Notes: generated by a model from the sequence alone, not told the origin. 7,302 nucleotides of DNA from Mesorhizobium sp. (GCA_019509685.1 JAEKLU010000106.1:1-7302); one strand, 5' to 3'; positions 1 to 6,488 are shown, numbered from the stretch's first letter. Program-made: numbers and translations.

Positions 1-149
1 GGCCGACGCTGCTTGTCGCCGACGAGCCGACCGGCAATCTCGACACCGCGCGCACGCACGAGGCCGATGTCGCCGCCTATGCCGGCCGCACCATCCGCTT
101 CCTCGACGGCCATGTCGCCTCCGACACCTTGAATGCGGAGGCCGCATGA
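1..149 (+). CDS. ABC transporter ATP-binding protein, 3' end only, with apparent internal deletion (MacB/LolD-like)
   Basis: The reading frame beginning at base 3 gives the C-terminal part of an ABC ATPase that should energise the permease encoded next. The Walker B/D-loop segment is plain (LLVADEPTGNLDT), and the end reads RTIRFLDGHV, the usual 'R..RLRDGRI' tail of MacB/LolD-type ATPases. Between them only AR separates NLDT from THE, the H-loop (switch histidine) motif. In E. coli MacB and LolD about 23-25 residues lie between LD and TH, forming a helix and a buried beta strand. About 22 residues therefore seem to be missing, in frame. The TGA at 147-149 overlaps the permease ATG (ATGA), so the two are translationally coupled. 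A GGAGG at 137-141 inside this gene serves the permease. The family call is confident. Whether the protein still works is doubtful, and the upstream part, including Walker A, lies outside the window. Confidence 0.85.
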   Translation, partial: PTLLVADEPTGNLDTARTHEADVAAYAGRTIRFLDGHVASDTLNAEAA

Positions 150-1363
150 TCTGGGAAACCGTTCGGCTCTCGCTGCGCTCGATCCGCCGCAACGTGCTGC
201 GCTCGTTCCTGACGCTGCTCGGCATCGTCATCGGGGTCGCCGCAGTCATTGCCATGCTCACCATCGGCTCCGGCACCACGCAAAAGGTCAAGGCCGACAT
301 CTCCAAGCTGGGCAGCAATTTGCTCGTCGTCCGCGCCGGCCGTCCCGCGGGTCCGGGCGGCCCAGGAGGGCTGGACCAGGCCGTGCGGCCGCTGGCCGAG
401 AAGGATGTGACGGCGTTGGTCGCGCATCTGAGCGGCGCGCGCGCCATTTCACCTGCCTCGCAAAAACAGGTGCGCGTCATCTTCGGCACCGAGAGCCTGA
501 CCTCCGGCGTCACCGGCACCGACAGCGCCTATCTCGACGCGCGCGACTGGAAGCTGGTGTCGGGCCGCCCGTTCAGCGATTCCGAAACCCGCTCGGGCAC
601 CGGCGTCTGCCTGATCGGCGAGACGGTGCGCCAGCAATTCTTCGGCGCCGGCGACCCCGAAGGCGAGATCATCCGCGTCAACCGCACCTCCTGCAAGATC
701 ATCGGCCTGTTGGAGCCTAAGGGCTATACCGGCTTCGGCCAGGACCAGGACAATGTCGTGCTGATGCCGCTGCATGCCTATCAGCGGCGCATTGCTGGCA
801 ACCGCGACGTCGACAACATCTACATCGCCGCCGACGACCGCACGCCGACCAGCGAACTGCAGCCGCGCGTCGAGGATATTTTGCGCGACACACGCCGCGT
901 CACCCCGGACCGCGATCCCGATTTCGCCATCCGCGACATGACCCAGATCGCCGACGCCATGGCCAGCGCCACCACCACCATGACCGGCATGCTAGGCGCC
1001 GTCGCCGGCGTCAGCCTGCTGGTCGGCGGCATCGGCATCATGAACATCATGCTGGTCTCGGTCACCGAGCGCACGCGCGAGATCGGCATCAGGCTGGCGA
1101 TCGGCGCGCATGAAAAGCACATCCTCATCCAGTTCCTGGTCGAAGCGACGGTGCTGTCGCTGCTCGGCGGCATCATCGGCATCCTGATCGGTTTGGCGTT
1201 GGCTGGACTAGCCTCGGCGACGCTGACGATACCGTTCGCGCCAAGCCCGGCGGTCATTCTGCTCGCCGTCGGCTTCTCGGCGTTGATCGGCATGGTGTTC
1301 GGCTTTTTCCCGGCCCTGCGCGGCGCCAGGCTCGACCCGATCGACGCGTTGCGGCACGAATAG
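146..1363 (+). CDS. MacB/FtsX-family ABC transporter permease
   Basis: This is the membrane subunit of a MacB-type (type VII) ABC transporter. Such transporters work by mechanotransmission, usually with a periplasmic adaptor and an outer-membrane channel, to move macrolides, peptides or lipoproteins out of the periplasm. The 405-residue protein has the family plan: TM1 at about 21-40; a large periplasmic MacB_PCD domain at about 41-275; and an FtsX domain with TM2 (281-305), TM3 (331-357) and TM4 (369-390). The conserved cytoplasmic turn TERTREIGIRLAIGA (307-321) and the C-terminal PALRGARLDPIDALRHE (389-405) are textbook. The ATG overlaps the ATPase stop and has GGAGG 4 nt upstream. The length is normal for the family and all domains are present. 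The substrate cannot be told from the sequence. An adaptor gene is expected upstream of the window. Because the coupled ATPase seems to have lost a core segment, this permease may lack a working motor. Confidence 0.93.
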   Translation: MIWETVRLSLRSIRRNVLRSFLTLLGIVIGVAAVIAMLTIGSGTTQKVKADISKLGSNLLVVRAGRPAGPGGPGGLDQAVRPLAEKDVTALVAHLSGARAISPASQKQVRVIFGTESLTSGVTGTDSAYLDARDWKLVSGRPFSDSETRSGTGVCLIGETVRQQFFGAGDPEGEIIRVNRTSCKIIGLLEPKGYTGFGQDQDNVVLMPLHAYQRRIAGNRDVDNIYIAADDRTPTSELQPRVEDILRDTRRVTPDRDPDFAIRDMTQIADAMASATTTMTGMLGAVAGVSLLVGGIGIMNIMLVSVTERTREIGIRLAIGAHEKHILIQFLVEATVLSLLGGIIGILIGLALAGLASATLTIPFAPSPAVILLAVGFSALIGMVFGFFPALRGARLDPIDALRHE

Positions 1364-1384
1364 GCCGCCGGAGGAAGATCGCCG

Positions 1385-2311
1385 TCAGGATTCCCGCGCC
1401 GGCGCGATCCTTCGCGTCGACCCCAAAAGAAACGGCCAGCCGAGGTTCACGGCAAGCCCCGCCAGCAGGATAAGGACCAGGCCTGCGCCTTGCATGGTGG
1501 TTATCGAACGGCCGAAGACGAAGAAGTCGGACAGCAATGCGGCAACCGGGTTCAGGAAAGATCCGGCCGCGATGACCGTGATCGGGAGCTTGGAAGATGA
1601 ATAGAGCAGGATGTAGACGATTCCGGTGTGGATGACGCCAAGGCCGACAAGCCACCCCCACATGCCATTGCCGCCGGTTTGAAGCGCGGCCAGATCGACG
1701 AACGGCGCAAAAACGACGACGCCGATCAGGCAATGGATGGCGCTGAGAACGCTGGGCTTCACCGATTTGACGGCTCGGGTGGTCAAGGTGGTGGCGGCAT
1801 AAAACAGCGACGCGACAAGCGCCAGGCCGACGCCGACGAGCCAGTCGTGATCGGCCCTCATGACGCCGAGTTTTGGCAGGATGGTGAGGACGAGGCCGAG
1901 GAACGCGACGCAGATCCAGCCCAATTTATCCCGCGACAGCCCTTCCTTGAGCAACAAAGCCCCAGCCAGCGTGATCCAGAACGGTTGCAGGTGATAGATG
2001 ATCGTCGCGAAGCCGATCGATGTCAATTTGAAGGCCTGGAACAAGGCCACCCAGTTCAAGACGAGGCAGATGCCGCTGACGATCACCAGCGGCCATAGCG
2101 CCTTGTCCGCGATGAAGAGGCTCTTCCAGCCCTCTCGCAAAGCGCTCCACCCGACAAGAGCTATCGCGCCGAAGACACAGCGAAAAAGGATGACGTTGAG
2201 CGTCGGCTGGCCGGACTCGATGGAAAATAGACCCGCTGTACCAGATATCGCCATGCCGGCAGAAAGCATGATCGCCGCTCGGCCGAGCCCCGATTTAGAT
2301 TCCACTGTCAT
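1385..2311 (-). CDS. EamA/DMT-superfamily transporter
   Basis: This is an inner-membrane drug/metabolite transporter of the EamA (RhaT-like) type; such proteins commonly export amino acids or metabolites. From the ATG at 2311 it has 308 residues and about ten hydrophobic helices in two homologous halves: EamA 1 at about 12-145 and EamA 2 at about 159-292. Each half ends with a recognisable signature, QPFWITLAGALLLKE (109-123) and NPVAALLSDFFVFG (254-267). An in-frame GTG at 2347 would add 12 polar residues. I prefer the ATG because it has a GGAA 5 nt upstream and lies just before the first helix. The gene runs tail to tail with the permease (21-nt gap, no T-tract terminator seen) and has no co-oriented neighbour within the window. 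The substrate is unknown. Amino-acid export would fit the nearby Lrp regulator, but nothing in the sequence links the two. Confidence 0.9.
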   Translation of the reverse strand: MTVESKSGLGRAAIMLSAGMAISGTAGLFSIESGQPTLNVILFRCVFGAIALVGWSALREGWKSLFIADKALWPLVIVSGICLVLNWVALFQAFKLTSIGFATIIYHLQPFWITLAGALLLKEGLSRDKLGWICVAFLGLVLTILPKLGVMRADHDWLVGVGLALVASLFYAATTLTTRAVKSVKPSVLSAIHCLIGVVVFAPFVDLAALQTGGNGMWGWLVGLGVIHTGIVYILLYSSSKLPITVIAAGSFLNPVAALLSDFFVFGRSITTMQGAGLVLILLAGLAVNLGWPFLLGSTRRIAPARES

Positions 2312-2541
2312 TGCATTCCACTTTCGCGAAGCTTGATCCGGGGCCACTTCTCTCGCTCACATCAAGTTCGGGACTGCTCAATCAGGAAGAGCCACTTACG
2401 GAATGCTGCTCGACCAGCGGCAGATGAAAATTTGAGCGCGCACCACAAGGCGGCATTGTGAGCGGCCGGCCGACGGTGCTAGCCCATGGTGCGATGGCGA
2501 TCCTTGCATGGTGTCCGCGGGATCAAAGCGAGGGCGAACCG

Positions 2542-2772
2542 ATGAGCTACAAAGCACGCGTATTGATGATAGTCGTGCTCATCGAGGCCGGGCTTGCCGA
2601 CATCTGGTGGTATCTCGCCCGTTACGGCATGGCCAATCCCGGCCGCGTGACCACCGAATTCCAGGCTGTCGTCGGCCAGACGATGGGAATGGCGATGGGT
2701 GGCTTTCTCGGCCTCAGCGTAACCCTGTTCTTCGTTGCGGCCCGCAACGACAGGAAAAAGCGGCAAGGCTGA
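2542..2772 (+). CDS. small two-helix membrane protein, unknown function
   Basis: I do not recognise this 76-residue protein. It has a hydrophobic helix at about 6-27, a short polar loop (about 28-47, including NPGRVTTEFQ), a second helix rich in Gly and Met at about 48-67, and a strongly basic tail RNDRKKRQG (68-76). By the positive-inside rule the tail, and probably the N-terminus (SYKAR), lie in the cytoplasm, forming a hairpin. The start is set by GAGGG 7 nt before ATG 2542 and by the helix beginning right after it. An in-frame GTG at 2458, with AAGG 7 nt upstream, would add 28 residues without any feature, so I think it less likely. The gene stands alone and converges with the Lrp gene, with 12 nt between the stops. 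Codon choice is G/C-ending as in the neighbours, which supports a real gene. Confidence 0.7.
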   Translation: MSYKARVLMIVVLIEAGLADIWWYLARYGMANPGRVTTEFQAVVGQTMGMAMGGFLGLSVTLFFVAARNDRKKRQG

Positions 2773-2776
2773 TGCT

Positions 2777-2802
2777 GCGCGGCCTCAGAACGGAAGCCGC
2801 GC
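2777..2802. terminator. GC-rich hairpin between convergent genes
   Basis: GCGCGGC at 2777-2783 and GCCGCGC at 2796-2802 form a perfect 7-bp stem with a 12-nt loop, placed across the ends of the small membrane protein gene and the Lrp gene. The Lrp stop codon is in the loop. Neither side is followed by a T-tract, so this is at best a weak two-way terminator or RNA 3'-end stabiliser. Confidence 0.3.
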
Positions 2803-3261
2803 GTTCTCCTTGACCTCTTTCATGACGAAGAACGTCCTGGTTTGCCGGACGCCCGGCAGCGCGATCAGCTTTTGCCCGTGCAGCTTGTTGAAATCGGCCA
2901 TGTCGCGAACGCGTATCTTCAACAGATAGTCGAAATCGCCGGCCACAAGATTGCAATCCAGGACCTCCTTGAGCTCGAGCACGGCCGCCTCGAAGGCGCC
3001 GAAGCTTTCGGGCGTCGAGCGGTCGAGCACGACGCCGACCATCACCAGTGCGCCAAGTCCGACCGCAACCGGCGCGATCTCCGCCCTCACCCCAGTGATG
3101 TAGCCGTCCTCGAACAGGCGTTGCGTGCGCCGATGGCAGGTGGCTGCGCTGACATTCACGCGCGCCGCCAGCTCGGCGTTCGTCAGCCGCCCCTCGGCCT
3201 GAAGGGCGCGCAGAATCCTGACGTCTATACGGTCGAGCGCTTGCGCGGAAGATTCTTCCAT
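2785..3261 (-). CDS. acdR: Lrp/AsnC-family transcriptional regulator, AcdR-like
   Basis: This is a 158-residue DNA-binding regulator of the leucine-responsive family, of normal family length. The N-terminal helix-turn-helix spans about 8-58 (LDRIDVRILRALQAEGRLTN, then LAARVNVSAATCHRRTQRLFEDGYI). The C-terminal RAM/AsnC ligand-binding domain spans about 68-150 and holds the typical VAGDFDYLLKIRV (106-118) and LPGVRQTRTFFVMKEV (135-150). It is transcribed away from acdS, the arrangement known for AcdR and acdS in several rhizosphere bacteria, where AcdR controls acdS in response to ACC and leucine. The symbol rests on that context. The ATG at 3261 is chosen because the Lrp fold starts there and a GAGA lies just upstream; the frame is open farther back into acdS, but that extension is Arg/Cys-rich shadow coding. 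A CATTTTTC element overlaps the start codon and suggests autoregulation. A general Lrp-type regulator remains possible. Confidence 0.9.
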   Translation of the reverse strand: MEESSAQALDRIDVRILRALQAEGRLTNAELAARVNVSAATCHRRTQRLFEDGYITGVRAEIAPVAVGLGALVMVGVVLDRSTPESFGAFEAAVLELKEVLDCNLVAGDFDYLLKIRVRDMADFNKLHGQKLIALPGVRQTRTFFVMKEVKENARLPF

Positions 3262-3315
3262 TTTTCTCACAAATCTGATTGATCTCAGCCTATCTAAGAG
3301 CATTTTTCCACAAAT
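3259..3315. promoter_or_regulatory. paired AT-rich elements, candidate AcdR (Lrp-type) operators
   Basis: Two near-identical elements lie in the acdR-acdS intergenic region: CATTTTTCTCACAAAT at 3259-3274 and CATTTTTCCACAAAT at 3301-3315. They differ only by one extra T, and their starts are 42 bp apart, about four helical turns. The second extends to a dyad CATTT-N6-AAATG (3301-3316). The first covers the acdR start codon and RBS; the second is about 93-107 bp before the acdS ATG. Repeated, helically phased, AT-centred sites are what octameric Lrp-family proteins bind. The repeat is seen directly; binding by AcdR is inferred. Confidence 0.55.
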
Positions 3316-3330
3316 GGTAGAACTCTGGAA

Positions 3331-3355
3331 GGCGAGATCGAGAGCACCTCTCGCC
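3331..3355 (+). promoter_or_regulatory. inverted repeat with two alternative stems upstream of acdS
   Basis: GGCGAGA (3331-3337) and TCTCGCC (3349-3355) are perfect inverted repeats with an 11-nt loop. A second stem, CGAGAG (3339-3344) with CTCTCG (3348-3353), has a 3-nt loop and uses the same downstream arm, so only one can form at a time. The element lies 52-77 nt before the acdS start codon. If the TATCCT at 3366-3371 is a -10 box, it sits in the promoter and is more likely a protein site than an RNA structure. No function is shown. Confidence 0.3.
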
Positions 3356-3407
3356 CAAGGCCGTCTATCCTCCGCCCATCGAAAACAACCGTTGCGGAGA
3401 CAGATCG

Positions 3408-4478
3408 ATGTCGCTCCTTGAGAAATTTGAACGTTACAAGCTGACCTTCGGCCCGACGCCGATCGAACATCTGCCGAGGCTGAGCGCGGCGCTGGGCGGG
3501 AAAGTGCAGGTCTACGCCAAGCGTGACGATTGCAACTCCGGCCTCGCCATGGGCGGCAACAAGCTGCGCAAGCTCGAATACATCGTGCCGGACGCGCTTC
3601 GCGCCGGCGCCGACACGCTGGTGTCGATCGGCGGCGTGCAATCGAACCACACGCGCATGGTTGCCGCCACCGCCGCCAAGATCGGCATGAAATGCGTGGT
3701 GATCCAGGAGAAATGGGTGCCGCACTATGATGCGGTGTACGACCGGGTCGGAAACATCCTGCTGACGCGGCTGATGGGCGCGGACAGCCGGCTGGTCGAC
3801 GACGGTTTCGACATCGGCATCCGCAAAAGCTGGCAGGATGCGATCCAGTCGGTGAAGGATGCCGGCGGCAAGCCCTATCCGATTCCCGCCGGCGCCTCGG
3901 TGCACAAGTTCGGCGGCCTCGGCTATGTCGGCTTCGCCGAGGAGGTGGCAAAACAGGAAGCCGAACTCGGCTTTGCCTTCGACTACATCATCGTGTGCGT
4001 CGTGACCGGGTCGACGCAGGCGGGCATGATCGTCGGCTTCGCCGCGCAGGATCGCGCCGACCGCGTGATCGGCATCGACGCCTCCGGCACACCGGACCAG
4101 ACCCGCGCGCAGGTCCGCCGGATCGTCGACGACACCGCCGCCCTGGTCGAACTAGGCCGAACCGTGGGCGATGACGAGATCGTCATCAATCCCGACTACG
4201 CCTACCCGGCCTATGGCGTTCCCTCCGCAGAAACGAACGACGCGATCCGTCTGGCGGCCCGTACCGAGGCGATGATCACCGACCCGGTTTATGAGGGAAA
4301 ATCGATGCAGGGCCTGATCGATCTGATCAGGAAAGGCTTCTTCCCCGAAGGCTCAAAGGTGCTCTACGCGCATCTCGGCGGCGCCCCGGCCATCAACGGC
4401 TACAGCTATTACTACAAGGACGACGGCGCTCTCGGCAAAAGCACTTCGGACACCGCGTTGCCACCGCTCTTCCCGTGA
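3408..4478 (+). CDS. acdS: 1-aminocyclopropane-1-carboxylate (ACC) deaminase
   Basis: This is a cytoplasmic PLP enzyme (fold type II) that opens the cyclopropane ring of ACC, giving 2-oxobutyrate and ammonia. In plant-associated bacteria this lowers plant ethylene and supplies nitrogen. The PLP lysine is K52 in [10 protein letters not shown], and S79 lies in [10 protein letters not shown]. The positions that separate true ACC deaminase from D-cysteine desulfhydrase carry the deaminase residues: Y269, Y295-E296 (DPVYEGKSM) and L323 (YAHLGGAPA), matching Y268, E295 and L322 of the Pseudomonas UW4 enzyme, where the desulfhydrase has Ser and Thr for the last two. The ATG has GGAGA 7 nt upstream. 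At 356 residues it is longer than the usual 337-339, with about 17 extra C-terminal residues ([16 protein letters not shown]). It is divergent from the Lrp-type gene and ends 4 nt from the convergent Nudix gene. No NifA/sigma-54 element is seen before it. Confidence 0.95.
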   Translation: MSLLEKFERYKLTFGPTPIEHLPRLSAALGGKVQVYAKRDDCNSGLAMGGNKLRKLEYIVPDALRAGADTLVSIGGVQSNHTRMVAATAAKIGMKCVVIQEKWVPHYDAVYDRVGNILLTRLMGADSRLVDDGFDIGIRKSWQDAIQSVKDAGGKPYPIPAGASVHKFGGLGYVGFAEEVAKQEAELGFAFDYIIVCVVTGSTQAGMIVGFAAQDRADRVIGIDASGTPDQTRAQVRRIVDDTAALVELGRTVGDDEIVINPDYAYPAYGVPSAETNDAIRLAARTEAMITDPVYEGKSMQGLIDLIRKGFFPEGSKVLYAHLGGAPAINGYSYYYKDDGALGKSTSDTALPPLFP

Positions 4479-4482
4479 GGGC

Positions 4483-5214
4483 TTAGGAAGCTTCGCTATC
4501 CGCGAAGTGCCACTCGATCAGCGGCTTCATATGCGCTGCCAACCCATCCGGCAGGTCGGCCGCATGACGGATGATCACCGGTCCTTCGATCTCCGGATCG
4601 GCCTCGGCCGCGACAAAAGCCCTGATGCGTCGCGCAATCTCGTCGGCCGGTTCATCGACATGGTAGCGGCGGAAGAGAACCGTGCCGGTCGCGGTCGACA
4701 GCGCGTGGTGGCGCCTGCCGCGCGTGGCTGTCGTCAGGTCGAGGCCGGTCTCCTCGCGAACCTCGCGGATCATGTTGAAATCGACGTCGACGAGGCCATC
4801 GCGAAAATCGATCGGCTCGAACGAACCGGCGGCGAAGTAGACGCTGCCGGCCAGGACCGTGTGCGGCCCCATGCGGATCGCCACCAGCGCATTGTCGCCG
4901 GCGACCAGCATGGCGTGGCCGTAGGCATGTTCGGCGCCGCTCGCTTCACGGTTCTTCCGCCACAGCATGAAGGTCGAGTATTTCACCGCATGACAGCGCC
5001 CGACGAGACGATTGTCGCGCCATGCGAGCGCCGACAACAGCACCACCGTGCCATCGAACAGCGCCGGTTTCTCTTCGATCTCCTGCCGCCAGTTCTCGGC
5101 GATCGCCGCCTGGTTGTCGCGCTCGAACGGGTGCTGCTCGGCGACGAGCCGCACATCGATCTCGTCGACCGGCAGGATGACATTGCGCGGCAGATCGAAA
5201 CTCACAGGGGTCAC
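4483..5214 (-). CDS. Nudix-type hydrolase with degenerate Nudix box
   Basis: This is a probable Nudix-fold protein of about 243 residues. Nudix enzymes cleave nucleoside diphosphates linked to another moiety. The metal-binding core is present as MIREVREETGLDL, preceded by VYFAAGSFEPIDF, the strand and loop that open the Nudix box. The canonical upstream Gly and Glu (Gx5Ex7REUxEExGU) are not at their expected positions: the spacing gives Asp and Val, so the first half of the box is altered while the three catalytic glutamates of REVREE remain. An N-terminal region of about 100 residues (RNVILPVDEIDVRL...) precedes the fold. The substrate is unknown. Start choice is uncertain: GTG 5214 overlaps the upstream TGA (GTGA), GTG 5205 gives MSFDLPRN, and TTG 5244 lies farther out; none has a clear SD, so translational coupling is likely. 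It is second in an operon with the phosphatase-fold gene and converges with acdS. Confidence 0.8.
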   Translation of the reverse strand: MTPVSFDLPRNVILPVDEIDVRLVAEQHPFERDNQAAIAENWRQEIEEKPALFDGTVVLLSALAWRDNRLVGRCHAVKYSTFMLWRKNREASGAEHAYGHAMLVAGDNALVAIRMGPHTVLAGSVYFAAGSFEPIDFRDGLVDVDFNMIREVREETGLDLTTATRGRRHHALSTATGTVLFRRYHVDEPADEIARRIRAFVAAEADPEIEGPVIIRHAADLPDGLAAHMKPLIEWHFADSEAS

Positions 5215-6323
5215 GCCATGTTCAAGGCGATTGCCACCGGGCAATGGTCGGAGGCCTTCGGCCTGTCCCAGCCGGCGCGCGGAAAGCGCTCGACCTCCTG
5301 TCCGGGCGGAAAGATAGTGCGCCAGGGCTGGCCGTTGCGGATGATGTCGGGAACCGCCGTTGCGTTCTTCGCCGCCAGCGCCTTCGACAACAGGATATAG
5401 TCGAGCTGGCAGAGATGCCGCTCCTGCGGCCCGCGCGTGTGATAAAAACTCCAGCGGTCCATTTCCGGCCGCCGTTCGACGACGTTCTCGCAGAAGCCGC
5501 CAGCGGTCAAAACATCGATCGACGACAGCGCCTCGTCGACGACTTCGAAGCGGTAGCCGTCGACGGAGTCGCCGGCTACCTTCACGCGCTGCCGATAGTC
5601 GTTCATGTCGCCGCAGATCGCCCAGCGCTTGTCGGCCGCATGGTCCTTGCCGAAACGCTCTTCGATGATGCGCCGCACGGCTTGCGCCTCGGCAATGCGC
5701 AGCGGCATCGTCGCCTCGCGGCCGTCGAGCCCGTTGCGCGGCGGGCCCATCGACTTGAAGTGGACGAGATAGAGCGTCAGCGGCGCACCGCCGATGCTGA
5801 GATCGACCTCCAGACAGTCGCGCCGGAAAATGCGCTCGTTTGCTTGGTGCCCGAGGGCGGCAAGCTCCGGCGTGAACAGGCCGAACTGCTCGAACGTGAC
5901 ATAGGCATGGCTGGTCATGCGTACGAACTCGATCGGTTGGCCCTGCGCGGTCTCGTTGCGCATCATCAAGGCGACATCGATGCCGCGTGAGTCATTGCCG
6001 GCGGTGGTGTATTTCTGCCGATAGCCCTGCCCGACCATCTTGAACAGATAGCCATATTCGAAGGCTTTCAGCGCCTCGATATTGTCGACTTCCTGCATGC
6101 AGATGATGTCGGCGCGGGTGGCCGCGATCGCCAGCGCCGTCAGCTGGCGCGTATCATCGGATTGGGCAATCGTGCGCGCCTGTTCGAGAATGCGGTATTC
6201 GGCCTCGCTCTGGATGTCGAAGAGAGCCAGCGTGCGGTCCTCGTTGAGTTGGTTGCGATAGCCCGAGAAATCGAACCTGTTCATCAGGTTCTCGACGTTG
6301 AACGTGGCGAGGCGCAGCGACAT
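5211..6323 (-). CDS. endonuclease/exonuclease/phosphatase (EEP) family protein
   Basis: This 370-residue protein has the DNase I/exonuclease III/synaptojanin phosphodiesterase fold, metal-dependent enzymes that cut phosphodiester or phosphomonoester bonds. All core motifs appear in order: ATFNVENL (N9, E11), CMQEVD (E78), DSRGIDVALMMR (R113-R122), YLVHFKS (H188), ICGDMNDY (D239, N241), QLDYILLS (D308, Y309) and the terminal ASDHCPVAIAL (S358, D359, H360). The catalytic set looks complete. No signal peptide or membrane helix is seen, so it is probably cytoplasmic. The ATG at 6323 has AAGG about 8 nt upstream; an ATG at 6359 would add 12 residues without merit. Its TGA overlaps the likely GTG of the Nudix gene, so two phosphate-ester hydrolases are probably made from one message. 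The substrate (DNA, RNA, nucleotide or lipid phosphate) cannot be told. It is divergent from the BA14K gene across 165 bp. Confidence 0.9.
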   Translation of the reverse strand: MSLRLATFNVENLMNRFDFSGYRNQLNEDRTLALFDIQSEAEYRILEQARTIAQSDDTRQLTALAIAATRADIICMQEVDNIEALKAFEYGYLFKMVGQGYRQKYTTAGNDSRGIDVALMMRNETAQGQPIEFVRMTSHAYVTFEQFGLFTPELAALGHQANERIFRRDCLEVDLSIGGAPLTLYLVHFKSMGPPRNGLDGREATMPLRIAEAQAVRRIIEERFGKDHAADKRWAICGDMNDYRQRVKVAGDSVDGYRFEVVDEALSSIDVLTAGGFCENVVERRPEMDRWSFYHTRGPQERHLCQLDYILLSKALAAKNATAVPDIIRNGQPWRTIFPPGQEVERFPRAGWDRPKASDHCPVAIALNMA

Positions 6324-6398
6324 GGCGTGACCTTTGCCCGCAAGACGGTGCGAAAACAAGAGCCAGGCCCGATGCGCGTCATGGTTGATGGAACCTTT

Positions 6399-6416
6399 CC
6401 GTTCATCCTCCGTTCA
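6399..6416 (+). promoter_or_regulatory. 11-bp-period direct repeat upstream of the BA14K gene
   Basis: CCGTTCA occurs at 6399-6405 and again at 6410-6416, two perfect 7-bp copies with a 4-bp spacer. This geometry is typical of tandem sites for OmpR/PhoB-family response regulators. An ACAATA at 6431-6436 could be a -10 box, with no good -35, as at activated promoters. The repeat is seen; the regulator is not identified. Confidence 0.4.
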
Positions 6417-6488
6417 GACGAGAAGTTCCAACAATAGGCCCATTCCCGGGGTGTGCTGGGCGTGGGGCCTTACTCCTTGGAGAGTGAA

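Noticed and set aside
1395..1406. Perfect 12-bp palindrome CGCGCCGGCGCG near the DMT 3' end
   Set aside because: It is inside coding sequence, has no loop or T-tract, and such GC palindromes are common at this base composition.
1254..1733. Minus-strand frame across the permease/DMT junction
   Set aside because: It overlaps conserved parts of both genes and is Arg/Pro-rich without a motif.
2312..2541. Non-coding stretch between the DMT gene and the small membrane protein
   Set aside because: I looked for RNA genes, strong promoters and repeats and saw only short GC-rich inverted matches expected by chance.
3262..3407. Possible NifA/sigma-54, FNR or CRP site before acdS
   Set aside because: No TGGCAC-N5-TTGC, no TGT-N10-ACA and no paired TTGAT/ATCAA or TGTGA/TCACA halves were found; only single half-sites occur.
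3294..3905. Minus-strand open frame (203 codons) antisense to acdS
   Set aside because: acdS on the other strand has full catalytic motifs; this frame is compositionally a shadow with no recognisable motif.
3262..3951. In-frame N-terminal extension of the Lrp gene
   Set aside because: The extension is Arg/Cys/Ser-rich, lies across acdS and its regulatory region, and the Lrp fold begins at ATG 3261.
4507..5400. Long plus-strand open frame (297 codons) antisense to the Nudix and EEP genes
   Set aside because: It is rich in Arg, Asp, Gly and His without any fold, crosses the junction of two recognisable genes, and is a GC-bias shadow.
5244..5990. Plus-strand open frame antisense to the EEP gene
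   Set aside because: The EEP gene has every catalytic motif in order; this frame has none.
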